Shown one piece after another: positions 10,151 through 18,426 of a DNA stretch of 39,149 nt (its first letter is position 1; each line of letters opens with the position of its first letter). This DNA is from Bradyrhizobium sp. NAS80.1 (lineage in GTDB: Bacteria; Pseudomonadota; Alphaproteobacteria; Rhizobiales; Xanthobacteraceae). The position numbers and the translations under genes are program-made. The DNA lies in the NCBI RefSeq assembly GCF_001908205.1, contig NZ_LGHL01000047.1:1-39149 (forward strand), written 5' to 3'. Under the pieces are notes generated by a model. That model searched no databases, was not told where the DNA came from, and saw nothing but the letters and a program-made list of their open reading frames with translations.

Positions 10151-12217
10151 ATGACCAACGCCGAACTCGACCAACTCGCGATAAACACCATCCGTACGCT
10201 GTCGATCGATGCAGTCCAGGCCGCGAGCTCCGGTCACCCCGGCACGCCGATGGCGCTTGCACCACTTGTATATACGCTCTGGAACCGGGTCATGCGGTTC
10301 GATCCGCAGGATCCGATCTGGCCCGGCCGCGACCGCTTCGTGCTATCGAACGGACACGCGTCAATGCTGCTATGGTCCATCCTCTATCTTACCCGGACGC
10401 AGGCCGTGAATACCGAGTACGAGACGTTAGGCAAGCCTGCCGTCACGCTCGAGGATATCAGGCATTTTCGTCAGCTCGGAAGTCACGCGCCGGGCCATCC
10501 CGAATACCACCTGGTGTCCGGCGTCGAGACAACAACCGGCCCGCTCGGACAAGGCATTGCGACTAGCGTCGGTATGGCAATCGCGCAACGCTGGCTCGCG
10601 GCACGATACAATAAGCCGGATCTTGGCATCTTCGACTACCATATTTATGCGGTTTGCGGAGATGGCTGCTTGATGGAGGGCGTCGGCTCTGAAGCAGCGT
10701 CGCTCGCCGGCCACCTTGGCCTCGATAATCTGTGCTGGATCTACGACAACAATCACATCACAATAGAGGGCAGCACGCGGCTGACGTTCACCGAAGATGT
10801 CGCCGTTCGTTTCGCCGGCTATGGCTGGAACATCCTTAGGGTCGGTGATGCCAACGATATCGCCGGCATTGAACAGGCGTTGGCAACGTTTCGCGAGACG
10901 AACGGCCGTCCGACGCTGGTGATCCTCGACAGCCATATCGGATACGGCTCGCCACACCGCCACGATACGGCCGCCGCGCATGGCGAGCCGCTCGGCGTTG
11001 AAGAAATCAAGCTCACCAAGCGAGCCTATGGTTGGCCGGAAGACTCGAATTTCTTGGTGCCCGACCACGTTCTCGAACACTTCGCCTCCGGCGTCGGCGT
11101 GCGAGGCGCCACCGCCCGCCGCAAATGGCAAGAGCTGTTCGTTGACTACCGCTCGAAATATCCTGAGCTAGCGACCGAAATCGACCAGATGCAACAGCGC
11201 GGGCTCCCGGCGGGCTGGGACCGCAACCTGCCGTCATTCCCGGCAGATCCGAAGGGCCTGGCGGGTCGCGAGACGTCGGGAAAGGTTTTGAACGTTCTTG
11301 CGCAGAACATTCCGTGGTTGATTGGCGGTTCAGCCGACCTGGGTCCGTCGACCAAGACCCTGCTGACCTTCGAAGGCGCGGGCGATGTTCAGACCGCCAC
11401 TCCGGGCGGCAAGAACTTGCATTTCGGTATCCGCGAACACGCGATGGCTGCAATCCTGAATGGTCTGGCGCTGTCGAAACTGCGGCCGTTCGGCGCGAGC
11501 TTCCTGATTTTCAGCGACTACGCGCGGCCCGCGATACGCCTAGCTGCGCTGATGGAGCTACCGGTGGTCTTTGTTTTTACCCATGATGCCATGGGCGATG
11601 GCGAGGACGGCCCAACGCATCAACCGGTCGAGCATCTCGCCTCAATGCGGGCGATGCCCGGTCTGACGCTGTTTCGGCCGGGTGATGCAAACGAAGTCGT
11701 CGAAGCCTACCGCTACATCATGCAGCTTCGTCATCGGCCAGCTCTGTTGGCGCTCTCTCGCCAACCGTTACCGACCCTCGATCGCAGCAAGTATGCACCG
11801 GCCTCCGGGGTCGCGCGAGGCGCCTACGTGCTTGCCGACCCCGCTGAGGGCAAGCCTGACATGATCTTGATTGCTACCGGCAGCGAGTTGCATCTCGCGG
11901 CCGAGGCTCATGAGAGACTTGGCCTGGAGGGCATCCGCTCGCGGGTGGTCTCGATGCCTTCCTGGGATGTCTTCGAGCGCGAGACGCAAGAATACCGCGA
12001 TGCCGTCTTGCCACCTGAGATCACGGCCCGCGTCGCGATCGAGCAGGCGTCCACGTTCGGCTGGGAGCGGTACGTTGGGAAGGCTGGTCGTGTCCTTGGC
12101 ATGCACACGTTCGGCGCCTCCGCTCCACTGAAGGCCTTGCAGCAGGAGTTCGGATTTACCGCTAATCATATCATCGCCATGGTCAAGGCGATGTTGGAGC
12201 CCGCGAAAGCCGCATAG
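10151..12217 (+). CDS. tkt: Transketolase
   Basis: This thiamine-diphosphate enzyme transfers two-carbon units between pentose, tetrose and hexose phosphates. The 688-aa protein shows AASSGHPGTPMALAPL near the N-terminus, the ThDP/metal motif GDGCLMEGVGSEAASLAGH with YDNNHITIEG, and the pyrimidine-domain signatures FGIREHAM and THDAMGDGEDGPTHQPVEHL. Length is as expected. The ATG at 10151 follows CGGAGGA; the frame is open 14 codons upstream but without a ribosome site. The TAG is followed after one base by the next gene's ATG, so the two are translationally coupled. Identity is secure. Confidence 0.95.
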   Translation: MTNAELDQLAINTIRTLSIDAVQAASSGHPGTPMALAPLVYTLWNRVMRFDPQDPIWPGRDRFVLSNGHASMLLWSILYLTRTQAVNTEYETLGKPAVTLEDIRHFRQLGSHAPGHPEYHLVSGVETTTGPLGQGIATSVGMAIAQRWLAARYNKPDLGIFDYHIYAVCGDGCLMEGVGSEAASLAGHLGLDNLCWIYDNNHITIEGSTRLTFTEDVAVRFAGYGWNILRVGDANDIAGIEQALATFRETNGRPTLVILDSHIGYGSPHRHDTAAAHGEPLGVEEIKLTKRAYGWPEDSNFLVPDHVLEHFASGVGVRGATARRKWQELFVDYRSKYPELATEIDQMQQRGLPAGWDRNLPSFPADPKGLAGRETSGKVLNVLAQNIPWLIGGSADLGPSTKTLLTFEGAGDVQTATPGGKNLHFGIREHAMAAILNGLALSKLRPFGASFLIFSDYARPAIRLAALMELPVVFVFTHDAMGDGEDGPTHQPVEHLASMRAMPGLTLFRPGDANEVVEAYRYIMQLRHRPALLALSRQPLPTLDRSKYAPASGVARGAYVLADPAEGKPDMILIATGSELHLAAEAHERLGLEGIRSRVVSMPSWDVFERETQEYRDAVLPPEITARVAIEQASTFGWERYVGKAGRVLGMHTFGASAPLKALQQEFGFTANHIIAMVKAMLEPAKAA

Positions 12218-12218
12218 C

Positions 12219-14885
12219 ATGGACGATACCAAGCAGGGCGTTCCGCCACGCTCGGCTGAGCATGCAAGACTTGCAGACTCCTCGCCCGATACTCCTGGCG
12301 ACTGGAAAGCGATCGGGCCTTACATCAGTGAGCGTGCCTGGGGCACGGTGCGAGAAGACTACAGTCCAGATGGACAACCCTGGCAGTACTTCCCATACGA
12401 ACACGCACGCTCTCGCGCCTATCGGTGGAACGAGGACGGTCTTGCCGGCCTTTGCGATCGAGCGCAGCGCCTGTGTTTAGCTTTGACTTTTTGGAACGGA
12501 AAGGACCCCTTCCTGAAGGAGCGTATCTTCGGTCTCAGTGGTCCAGAAGGAAACCACGGCGAAGACGCTAAGGAGTACTGGTGGTACGTCGACGCGACAC
12601 CGACCAGTTCGTGGCTGCGCTGGCGTTACCACTATCCCCACGCGGAGTTTCCATACGCGTTGCTTCGACGGGAGAGCGCGAGGCGCAACAAGGACGAGCC
12701 CGAATTTGAACTCGTGGACACCGGTGTTTTCGAAGAGGATCGTTACTGGCAGATCACGGCGGATTACGCCAAAGCATCACCTCATGACATATGCATGCGC
12801 ATCAGCGTTCACAACGCGGGACCCGATGCGGCCGAGCTTCACGTGCTTCCGACGCTGTGGTTTCGCAACCGCTGGTCATGGGAGGCTGGTATCGCGCGGC
12901 CGACCATCCGGGCGACTGCTGAAACCGGCAATGTCTGCGCGATAGCTGAAGAAGAAGAACTGGGCCGCTGGCACCTCACTGCCGGGCCGGACCCGACCGG
13001 CAGGCCGCCGGCGCTGCTGTTCTGCGAAAACGAAACCAACGCCCGGTACCTTTATGGGGTCACCGCTGAGCAGACGCCCTTTCCAAAAGACGGCATCAAC
13101 GACAACGTTGTCCACGGTGCGGCGACGGTGAATCCGGCGAGGCAGGGCACAAAAATGGCCTGTTGGTATCGCCTCAAGGTCGCCGGCGGCGAAACGGTCG
13201 ATCTCAGGCTTCGCCTATCACATGATGGATGCCGCCCGACTGCTGACCTCGGGGCAGAATTCGAGCAGATCCACGTCGACCGGCGGCGCGAAGCCGACGA
13301 ATACTATGCAGCGCTTACGCCCGACGCCACAAGTGAGGATGAGGCGGCAGTCATGCGGCAAGCATTCGCCGGAATTCTGTGGAGCCAGCAGTTCTATCAC
13401 TACGATGTGGCGCGCTGGCTCGACGGCGATATCATACGTCCACCCGAGGCGCGCGCGTCCGGTCGCAATGCGGGCTGGCGTCATCTCAACAACCACGACA
13501 TCATCGCCATGCCCGACAAATGGGAATACCCGTGGTATGCCTCATGGGATCTCGCTTTCCATTGCGTCGCGCTAGCGCACATCGACCCGTCAGCAGCGAA
13601 GCATCAGCTGCTGCTGCTGGCGCGCGAGTGGTACATGCACCCGAACGGCCAGATGCCGGCTTATGAATGGAATTTCGGAGACGTGAATCCGCCGGTTCAA
13701 GCCTGGGCCACGCTCGCGGTGTTCCGGATCGATGGCGGGACCGATTTCGATTTTCTCGCTCGCGTTTTTCAAAAGCTCCTGATCAACTTCACCTGGTGGG
13801 TAAATCGAGAAGACGCATGTGGTGACAACGTGTTCGAGGGCGGCTTTCTCGGGCTTGACAATATCGGCCCGTTCGACCGCTCACAGATGCTCCCCGACGG
13901 CGATTTACTGGAGCAGTCCGATGGCACCGCATGGATGGCCAAGTTCTGTCTGAACATGCTGGAGATGGCTCTACGCCTTGCAAACCATCAGCCAAGCTAC
14001 GAAGACCTCGCGGTAAAGTTCTTCGAGCATTTCGCTCTGATTGCCGCCGCGATCGGCAGGCTTTGGGACGACCAAGATGGTTTTTTCTACGATCGGCTTC
14101 GAAAGCGCGACGGTTCGACATTCACGGTGCGCGCGCGTTCCATGGTGGGACTGCTGCCAATCTTTGCGGCCGTACAGCTCGATGCGGCGCTGTGGGAACG
14201 ACTACCGATGTTCCGCAAGCGCGCCCGATGGTACATCGACAACAAGCCGGGTCTTGCAGAATTCCTGCACATGCCCCGGAGTAATGATGGCCCTGGGCTG
14301 ATCTCGCTGGTAGGCAAGTCGCGTATGAAACGGATTCTCGCATCTATGCTCGATGAGTCGGAATTCCTGTCGCCTTACGGGCTACGATCGCTGTCCCGCT
14401 ACCACCGCGAACATCCGCTCATCGTCAACATGGACGGACATTTCGCTCGTCTTGACTATGAGCCGGGCGAATCGCGGACCGGACTGTTTGGAGGCAATTC
14501 CAACTGGCGCGGACCGATCTGGTTTCCGCTCAACTTTCTCGCGATCGAGTCGTTAAAAAATCTGTACACTAACTTTGGCGACGACTTCACCGTCGAACTG
14601 CCGACAGGATCAGGCAAGCAAGCGACTCTCGAGCAAGTCGCCGAAGAGCTCGAGCGCCGACTACTCGCGTTGTTCCTCCGGAACGCAGAGGGTCAGCGAC
14701 CCGCGCTGGGACTACGTCCACGCTTTCAGCGCGGCGGGACGTGGTGCGATTTATTGCTGTTCCACGAGTATTTCCACGGCGATACCGGCAAGGGCCTTGG
14801 CGCCTCGCATCAAACCGGCTGGACCGCTCTCGCTGGCGCCCTGGTCGCTAATCGGCGTTTGCGTGTGAATGCCGATCAAAAATGA
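12219..14885 (+). CDS. GH63-like (MGH1-type) glucosidase
   Basis: This 888-aa protein matches bacterial proteins of the mannosyl-oligosaccharide-glucosidase-like (GH63, alpha/alpha-barrel) group. It starts with a beta-rich domain containing AWGTVREDYSPDGQPW and WNGKDPFLKERIFGLSGPEG. The catalytic-domain segments are NNHDIIAMPDKWEYPWYASWD, EGGFLGLDNIGPFDRS and SNWRGPIWFPLNFLAIESL. No signal peptide is visible, so it acts in the cytoplasm. Its ATG comes one base after the tkt stop and the ribosome site is weak, pointing to coupling. Likely substrates are short alpha-glucans or glucosylglycerate-type compounds; this is inference. It closes the operon; no terminator is obvious after it. Confidence 0.85.
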   Translation: MDDTKQGVPPRSAEHARLADSSPDTPGDWKAIGPYISERAWGTVREDYSPDGQPWQYFPYEHARSRAYRWNEDGLAGLCDRAQRLCLALTFWNGKDPFLKERIFGLSGPEGNHGEDAKEYWWYVDATPTSSWLRWRYHYPHAEFPYALLRRESARRNKDEPEFELVDTGVFEEDRYWQITADYAKASPHDICMRISVHNAGPDAAELHVLPTLWFRNRWSWEAGIARPTIRATAETGNVCAIAEEEELGRWHLTAGPDPTGRPPALLFCENETNARYLYGVTAEQTPFPKDGINDNVVHGAATVNPARQGTKMACWYRLKVAGGETVDLRLRLSHDGCRPTADLGAEFEQIHVDRRREADEYYAALTPDATSEDEAAVMRQAFAGILWSQQFYHYDVARWLDGDIIRPPEARASGRNAGWRHLNNHDIIAMPDKWEYPWYASWDLAFHCVALAHIDPSAAKHQLLLLAREWYMHPNGQMPAYEWNFGDVNPPVQAWATLAVFRIDGGTDFDFLARVFQKLLINFTWWVNREDACGDNVFEGGFLGLDNIGPFDRSQMLPDGDLLEQSDGTAWMAKFCLNMLEMALRLANHQPSYEDLAVKFFEHFALIAAAIGRLWDDQDGFFYDRLRKRDGSTFTVRARSMVGLLPIFAAVQLDAALWERLPMFRKRARWYIDNKPGLAEFLHMPRSNDGPGLISLVGKSRMKRILASMLDESEFLSPYGLRSLSRYHREHPLIVNMDGHFARLDYEPGESRTGLFGGNSNWRGPIWFPLNFLAIESLKNLYTNFGDDFTVELPTGSGKQATLEQVAEELERRLLALFLRNAEGQRPALGLRPRFQRGGTWCDLLLFHEYFHGDTGKGLGASHQTGWTALAGALVANRRLRVNADQK

Positions 14886-15047
14886 CCGCCATCGGCAGCG
14901 CATTAGCTCCAACTGTCCTAAGTCGATTGGCGAGTATCCTGACTTCCTAATGCCGAGCAAAATCGCCGGGTTGAGCTATCCAAGCATCCTTCGGCTTCCA
15001 GCGGTGTGTTCGTCCACAACGTTGGCATCTCAATGGGACTTCAACAG

Positions 15048-15456
15048 AAAGGACCACACGGTTTTGCCGTACGCGCGTTCGTTGGCGCCACAGGGTTTTC
15101 CCGCGCTGTCGACGTAGCGGGAAGAATGTTGGCGAGACGAACTCTCAGCGCCGCTCGTCGACACGAAGCCTCGGGCTCACGGAGAGCAATCCGCCCCGCC
15201 CGCACTTTTCCGCGCCCGACGCTGCCGCGTCCACCGCAAGCCCGACTCGCGAAACGTGACGACACAAGATCGCCCCTCAAGGATGAGCCGGGATGGAGAA
15301 CACATACGCTAATTCCGAATTTCGGTAAAGTGGAATATTTCGCCCGCGCGGCTTGACACCGACGCTTATCGAAAAGTTCCCGGCGTTTTGCCCGACGGGC
15401 AGCCCTCCGGCGCCGAGATACCAGGCAAACATCTGTTTACGTCCAGCAACATTCCG
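15048..15456 (+). repeat. ~400-bp dispersed element, copy A
   Basis: This stretch matches 22319-22718 over nearly its whole length in the same orientation. Shared near-identical blocks include AAAGGACCACACGGTTTTGC at the left end, GAAACGTGACGACACAAGA and CCGAATTTCGGTA in the middle, and AAAAGTTCCCGGCGTTTTGC followed by CAGGCAAACATCTGTTTAC on the right. Differences are scattered, with small indels. It has no convincing gene of its own. I associate similar sequence with Bradyrhizobium intergenic repeats, but that is memory and not a search. The two copies bracket the accessory segment. Confidence 0.85.
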
Positions 15457-15719
15457 TCGACTCGATGCCTGTTTCCAAGCAGTGGCAGGCATGCTGGTGC
15501 GCTCACGTGCGCCGCTCGCCCGGCAAGGATGGGCATTTGGTGGGCCGCCGCTGCGGCTTGGAAGTCCGCTTCGGCCAGCGACAAGCAATCCGAGAACCTC
15601 TGGCGCGGTCAGTCCGGAACAGCGCCTGCCATGCCAAATCCAGCTTCGTCATCGGTCCGTCGATCCTCCGGATTCGGCAACATAAACCCCGCATGCAAAA
15701 CTGGAAAAGGCTAGGGTCG

Positions 15720-15786
15720 GATATCCTGAAAGGGGGCGGTCCCGCGTTCCCGCGCCGTCTGATCAGATTGGTAGGACCCGGTCCTT
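15720..15786 (+). repeat. Short hairpin-type dispersed repeat, copy 1
   Basis: The core reads ATATCCTGAAAGGGGGCGGT followed by CCCGCGTTCCCGCG and a GGACCC near the end. It aligns with copies at 17437-17502 and 19808-19875. The shared skeleton is ATATyCTsrAwAGG, then a CCCGCGT block and a terminal GGACCC. This copy is the most diverged in its right half. Confidence 0.55.
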
Positions 15787-15892
15787 CCTTTCACTCAGGT
15801 AACTACGAAAATGTCCCTGTCCGGGCAGCACGTCTCGTTTGCAACCAACGATGCAGCGGATATGCCTCTGCCCCGGTAGGGGGGTGGGCGCG

Positions 15893-16660
15893 ATGGCTCT
15901 TCACATTCTTCAAGGCGACACCGAAAATGATAAAAGATGGCTCGAAAAAGCAGCACGTCTGCACTTGAGCACGTCGAAATGGATCGTGCCGAGTTCGGCT
16001 GTCGAAGGGGATAAGGCCGTGATTTTTGTCGGCTCAACGTTCTTCGCAACCGCGACAATTGCTTCCACACCGAAAAGACGAACCGATTGGCCTAACCGTT
16101 ACGGGGCTGGTTTAAGATCAGTAAGATTGATCGAGCCGCCAATATCACTGGATGTCATTCGGAGGAGAATCCCTGAATTGAAGTGGGCGATCTACCCGCG
16201 CAGTGTGACCACGGTGCTGCCCGCTATTGCTACCACGATCAGCGAACTCATCTCGGACCGACGTCATCGTGGAGGATCGGATGTCGACGACCGAATGCTT
16301 GATGTCGCCGGTATTGAGGAATTGCGGGCCAGAGCGATTGCAGATGCGCGCCCCAAGGCTGCGCGGAAGGTGAGGATGGCGGTCCATCAATCACGCTCTT
16401 TGCCGGTTCATCGCTACGTACTGGCTCGCGCGGACGGAGGGTGCGAAGGATGCCGTTGCAAGGCACCGTTTCAGACACGGAAAATGACGCCTTACCTCGA
16501 GCCGCATCACACGATCCGCTTGGCCGATGATATCCCCCTTTCGGTAATCGCTCTGTGCCCCACATGTCACCGCAGAGTTCACCACTCCCTCGATGGAGAG
16601 GAGTACAACGCAGCGCTGATACGAAAGCTCAGGAAATTGGAGCCTGTTGGGGCGCGATAG
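15893..16660 (+). CDS. PUA-like/HNH endonuclease, possible modification-dependent restriction enzyme
   Basis: The 255-aa product has two parts. Residues about 20-118 form a beta-rich domain with GDKAVIFVGSTFFATATIAS and WPNRYGAGLRSVRLIEPPIS, which resembles PUA-superfamily (EVE/SRA-like) modified-base readers. Residues 176-240 form an HNH nuclease of the Cys4 type: Cys184 and Cys187, EPHH (His205-His206), and CPTCHRRVHH (Cys222, Cys225, His226, His230). A helical linker joins them. The ATG at 15893 is preferred because the next upstream start is a TTG with no ribosome site. No methyltransferase lies nearby, as expected for a stand-alone type IV-like enzyme. The HNH domain is certain by motif; the N-terminal domain and role are inference. 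Confidence 0.75.
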   Translation: MALHILQGDTENDKRWLEKAARLHLSTSKWIVPSSAVEGDKAVIFVGSTFFATATIASTPKRRTDWPNRYGAGLRSVRLIEPPISLDVIRRRIPELKWAIYPRSVTTVLPAIATTISELISDRRHRGGSDVDDRMLDVAGIEELRARAIADARPKAARKVRMAVHQSRSLPVHRYVLARADGGCEGCRCKAPFQTRKMTPYLEPHHTIRLADDIPLSVIALCPTCHRRVHHSLDGEEYNAALIRKLRKLEPVGAR

Positions 16661-16790
16661 CACCCATTTCGCCACGGGAAAGCTGACTGCTCTCAGGTGC
16701 GTCGATACCCCAGAGTCGGATGCGCGTGCTGTGAATTTCGAGAGTGTCGCCGTCGATGATGCTGGCGCGGCTGGTGATGGACTCCGACGC
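16629..16790 (-). pseudogene. Remnant of a thermonuclease-like (SNase) gene
   Basis: Read on the minus strand this segment encodes SRASIIDGDTLEIHSTRIRL continuing with WGIDAPESSQL, then loses similarity and stops at 16629. The IDGDTLEIH ... IRLWGIDAPES pattern is the N-terminal core of rhizobial staphylococcal-nuclease-like proteins, with the metal-binding Asp and the first catalytic Arg region. There is no start codon or export signal in phase and the C-terminal half, with the remaining catalytic residues, is absent. It is a decayed fragment. Its 3' end overlaps the end of the HNH gene on the other strand. Confidence 0.65.
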
Positions 16791-16801
16791 AGCCCGATTG
16801 A

Positions 16802-16963
16802 GCCAACGACCAGCACACCATCGCCGGGAAGAAGCTCGGACGTGGCCTCGATCACTTCCGCACAGAGGGCGCGAAGCTAATTCCTGAGCCGACAGAGCCG
16901 GCCCCTTACGAGGCAGAAGCTTATCGCCTGTCGGCGCTCAAGGCAGCGGGAAGCAGAGAGTAA
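16802..16963 (+). pseudogene. C-terminal fragment of an unrecognised protein
   Basis: An open stretch of 53 codons follows a TGA at 16799 and ends at a TAA at 16961-16963. It reads ANDQHTIAGKKLGRGLDHFR, then a TEGAKLIPEPTEPAPYEAEA segment. There is no ATG, GTG or TTG start with a ribosome site. The compositional pattern (charged helix, then a Pro/Glu-rich tail) looks like the end of a real protein. I do not recognise the family. It directly abuts the nuclease remnant on the other strand, so this spot is a junction between two broken genes. Confidence 0.4.
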
Positions 16964-17058
16964 AGTCCGCCGACCCGTTTGACGAATAACGCTATTGGAC
17001 TTCGCGCGTGCGCTGCCAGTGCGGCAGCGACCGCGACGGCGACATCTCGGGGACCGGC

Positions 17059-17259
17059 TCAGGCGGGATGTCGAAGGGAACTTCTATGATCATGATGCTT
17101 GAAGAAGAGATCAAGCTTCACGGGTTCGCCGGTATCTCGCCAGTACAATCTCTTACCCATGCTGCCCGCCACCGCGAGGCGATGGTGGCCGCCGATCAGA
17201 GTGTGATCATCCGTTGCTATGGCGATGATTTCGCCGGTTTCATCAACGATGACTTTCAT
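17059..17259 (-). CDS. Small conserved-looking hypothetical protein (66 aa)
   Basis: The product starts MKVIVDETGEIIAIATDD and continues with GGHHRLAVAGSMGKRLYWRD and a basic, His-rich tail. The ATG is preceded by CGGAGG at good spacing, which supports this start over upstream codons in the same frame. The N-terminal half looks like a beta hairpin; no domain can be named and no signal peptide is visible. An overlapping plus-strand frame of 113 codons (17008-17349) is judged a shadow because it lacks a ribosome site. Function unknown. Confidence 0.5.
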   Translation of the reverse strand: MKVIVDETGEIIAIATDDHTLIGGHHRLAVAGSMGKRLYWRDTGEPVKLDLFFKHHDHRSSLRHPA

Positions 17260-17827
17260 GCGCCGCCTCCGATGCAACGCCCCAGTGAGCAACCGCAATG
17301 GTACGCAGTCTATCTAACCTCGTGTCGGCCTCCCTCGTTCCAACCATGAAGATCACGGCTTCCGTCTTCGCCTCATCGCGCAACGCCTTTGTGTGCGAGC
17401 TGGTACAAAAAATTAAACGCTATTTGAGCGGTGGCAAATATCCTCGATAGGCGGCGTCGCGCGTATCCCGCGTTTTCCGCAGGACCCAAAGGATCCGAGA
17501 AACCGATGGGTTGCACGCAAAAAGAAGGGCCGCCTGCGTTGCCACAAGCGGCCAAGGTCAGGGAGGTCATGCCCAAGGTGGGCAGCGATAGCGTGAGGGA
17601 GCGCTATCGCATGCTCCACAGAAGACGATCGCTATTGGCAGCTCAATTGAACGTCGGTAAACGTCGGGCATCTAAAAGGTAGCGGACCCTATACGAACGT
17701 TTATGGCGCTCGCCATGCCCGGCCTCGTGCCAGCGTTTCACGCATCACCGTGCGCGTCTGCCTGGCCTCCGATTGCAGCGCGAGAGCAGACAATCACCCT
17801 TTATGGCGTTCGTCGCGCGGCCGTCGG
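17260..17827. other. Non-coding region with repeat copy 2 and a perfect hairpin
   Basis: No convincing gene is present. 17437-17502 is copy 2 of the short hairpin repeat. 17585-17610 is a 9-bp perfect stem (GCGATAGCG / CGCTATCGC) with an 8-base loop. Just upstream, 17391-17430 resembles 18345-18375: both contain a TGTGCGAG-like word, then GGTACAA and a TTAA. The 83-codon plus frame at 17431 is built partly from the repeat and is not annotated. Confidence 0.4.
17437..17502 (+). repeat. Short hairpin-type dispersed repeat, copy 2
   Basis: The copy reads AATATCCTCGATAGGCGGCG, then GCGCGTATCCCGCGTTTTCC and GCAGGACCCAAAGGATCCGA. It aligns best with copy 3 at 19808-19875: both keep the order ATAT-CT, ATAGG, CGCGTAyCCCGC, TTTTCC, GGACCC. 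Confidence 0.65.
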
Positions 17828-17908
17828 TTACAGCGCCAGCCACCAAACCGCCAGCGCGACCATGACGACGATCGCCGCGACGAAGATCGCGACCTTGATC
17901 GGGGACAT
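17828..17908 (-). CDS. 26-residue single-pass membrane peptide (tentative)
   Basis: A 27-codon frame reads MSPIKVAIFVAAIVVMVALA and ends VWWLAL with a TAA. After a short positively charged start, about 20 consecutive hydrophobic residues form one transmembrane segment, ending in the aromatic pair often found at a membrane interface. It lies 24 bp downstream of the 85-aa gene on the same strand, so it may share its transcript. The ribosome site is weak (GGA five bases upstream). The composition is very unlike the surrounding non-coding sequence. Function unknown. Confidence 0.45.
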   Translation of the reverse strand: MSPIKVAIFVAAIVVMVALAVWWLAL

Positions 17909-17932
17909 GATCCATGTCGCTCGGACCCGCCC

Positions 17933-18190
17933 CTATTTTCGTTTGCGCCGATTTCGTGTCCGGCTGAGCCGTTTGGCGTTTGCCGCCACCCTTCTTCGAT
18001 ACTGCTCGACAATCCTATCTCCGGAAGCTCCAGCCATCAGGCTGGTACTAGCCTTCGCGGCCGCAAGCACCTTTTCACTCACCATGCGCTTGGCTTCACG
18101 TTGAGCTGCTTTGCCGCCGCGCATCAATTTCGCGATCCGCAGTCCGATCACGCGATTGCTTTCGAGCGCCAGCATCATCCAGTTCCACAT
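17933..18190 (-). CDS. Small basic helical protein of Bradyrhizobium type (85 aa)
   Basis: The protein begins MWNWMMLALESNRVIGLRIA and continues with KLMRGGKAAQREAKRMVSEK, a SLMAGASGD turn, and a strongly basic C-terminus rich in Arg and Lys. The pattern suggests two amphipathic helices joined by a Gly/Ala turn, somewhat phasin-like, with a nucleic-acid-friendly tail. AGGAATT lies about 10 bases before the ATG. I have the impression of many similar hypothetical proteins in Bradyrhizobium. No enzymatic motif is present. It probably forms a small operon with the membrane peptide at 17828-17908. Confidence 0.65.
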   Translation of the reverse strand: MWNWMMLALESNRVIGLRIAKLMRGGKAAQREAKRMVSEKVLAAAKASTSLMAGASGDRIVEQYRRRVAANAKRLSRTRNRRKRK

Positions 18191-18426
18191 GCTGTGTAAT
18201 TCCTGACAAGTCGGTCACCGATTGATCGAGTGGCGCGGCGAGGGGCCGTCGCGGATCACGTCAGGATAAGCGACACCATAATCGCGGCCCCCGTGTGGTC
18301 GATGTTCAACATCCGCCGACACCGAGGAATTTCCCCGCCTTTCTGTGCGAGATGGTACAATAGTTAAGCGCGATATGATCCGCGATATGATCGGAGGCAA
18401 CCCGCGGCAAGAACGATGCCCGAGCG

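Larger units (their letters stand above)
14886..15892. other. 1-kb non-coding region containing repeat copy A and a short hairpin repeat
   Basis: No gene can be supported here. 14886-15047 shows nothing recognisable, and no terminator for the long operon. 15048-15456 is copy A of the ~400-bp element. 15457-15719 is unassigned, and its open frames look like chance. 15720-15786 is copy 1 of a short dispersed repeat. The remainder leads into the HNH gene. Confidence 0.5.

Noticed and set aside
17008..17349. Plus-strand 113-codon frame opposite the 66-aa gene
   Set aside because: No ribosome site and a less protein-like sequence than the minus-strand frame.
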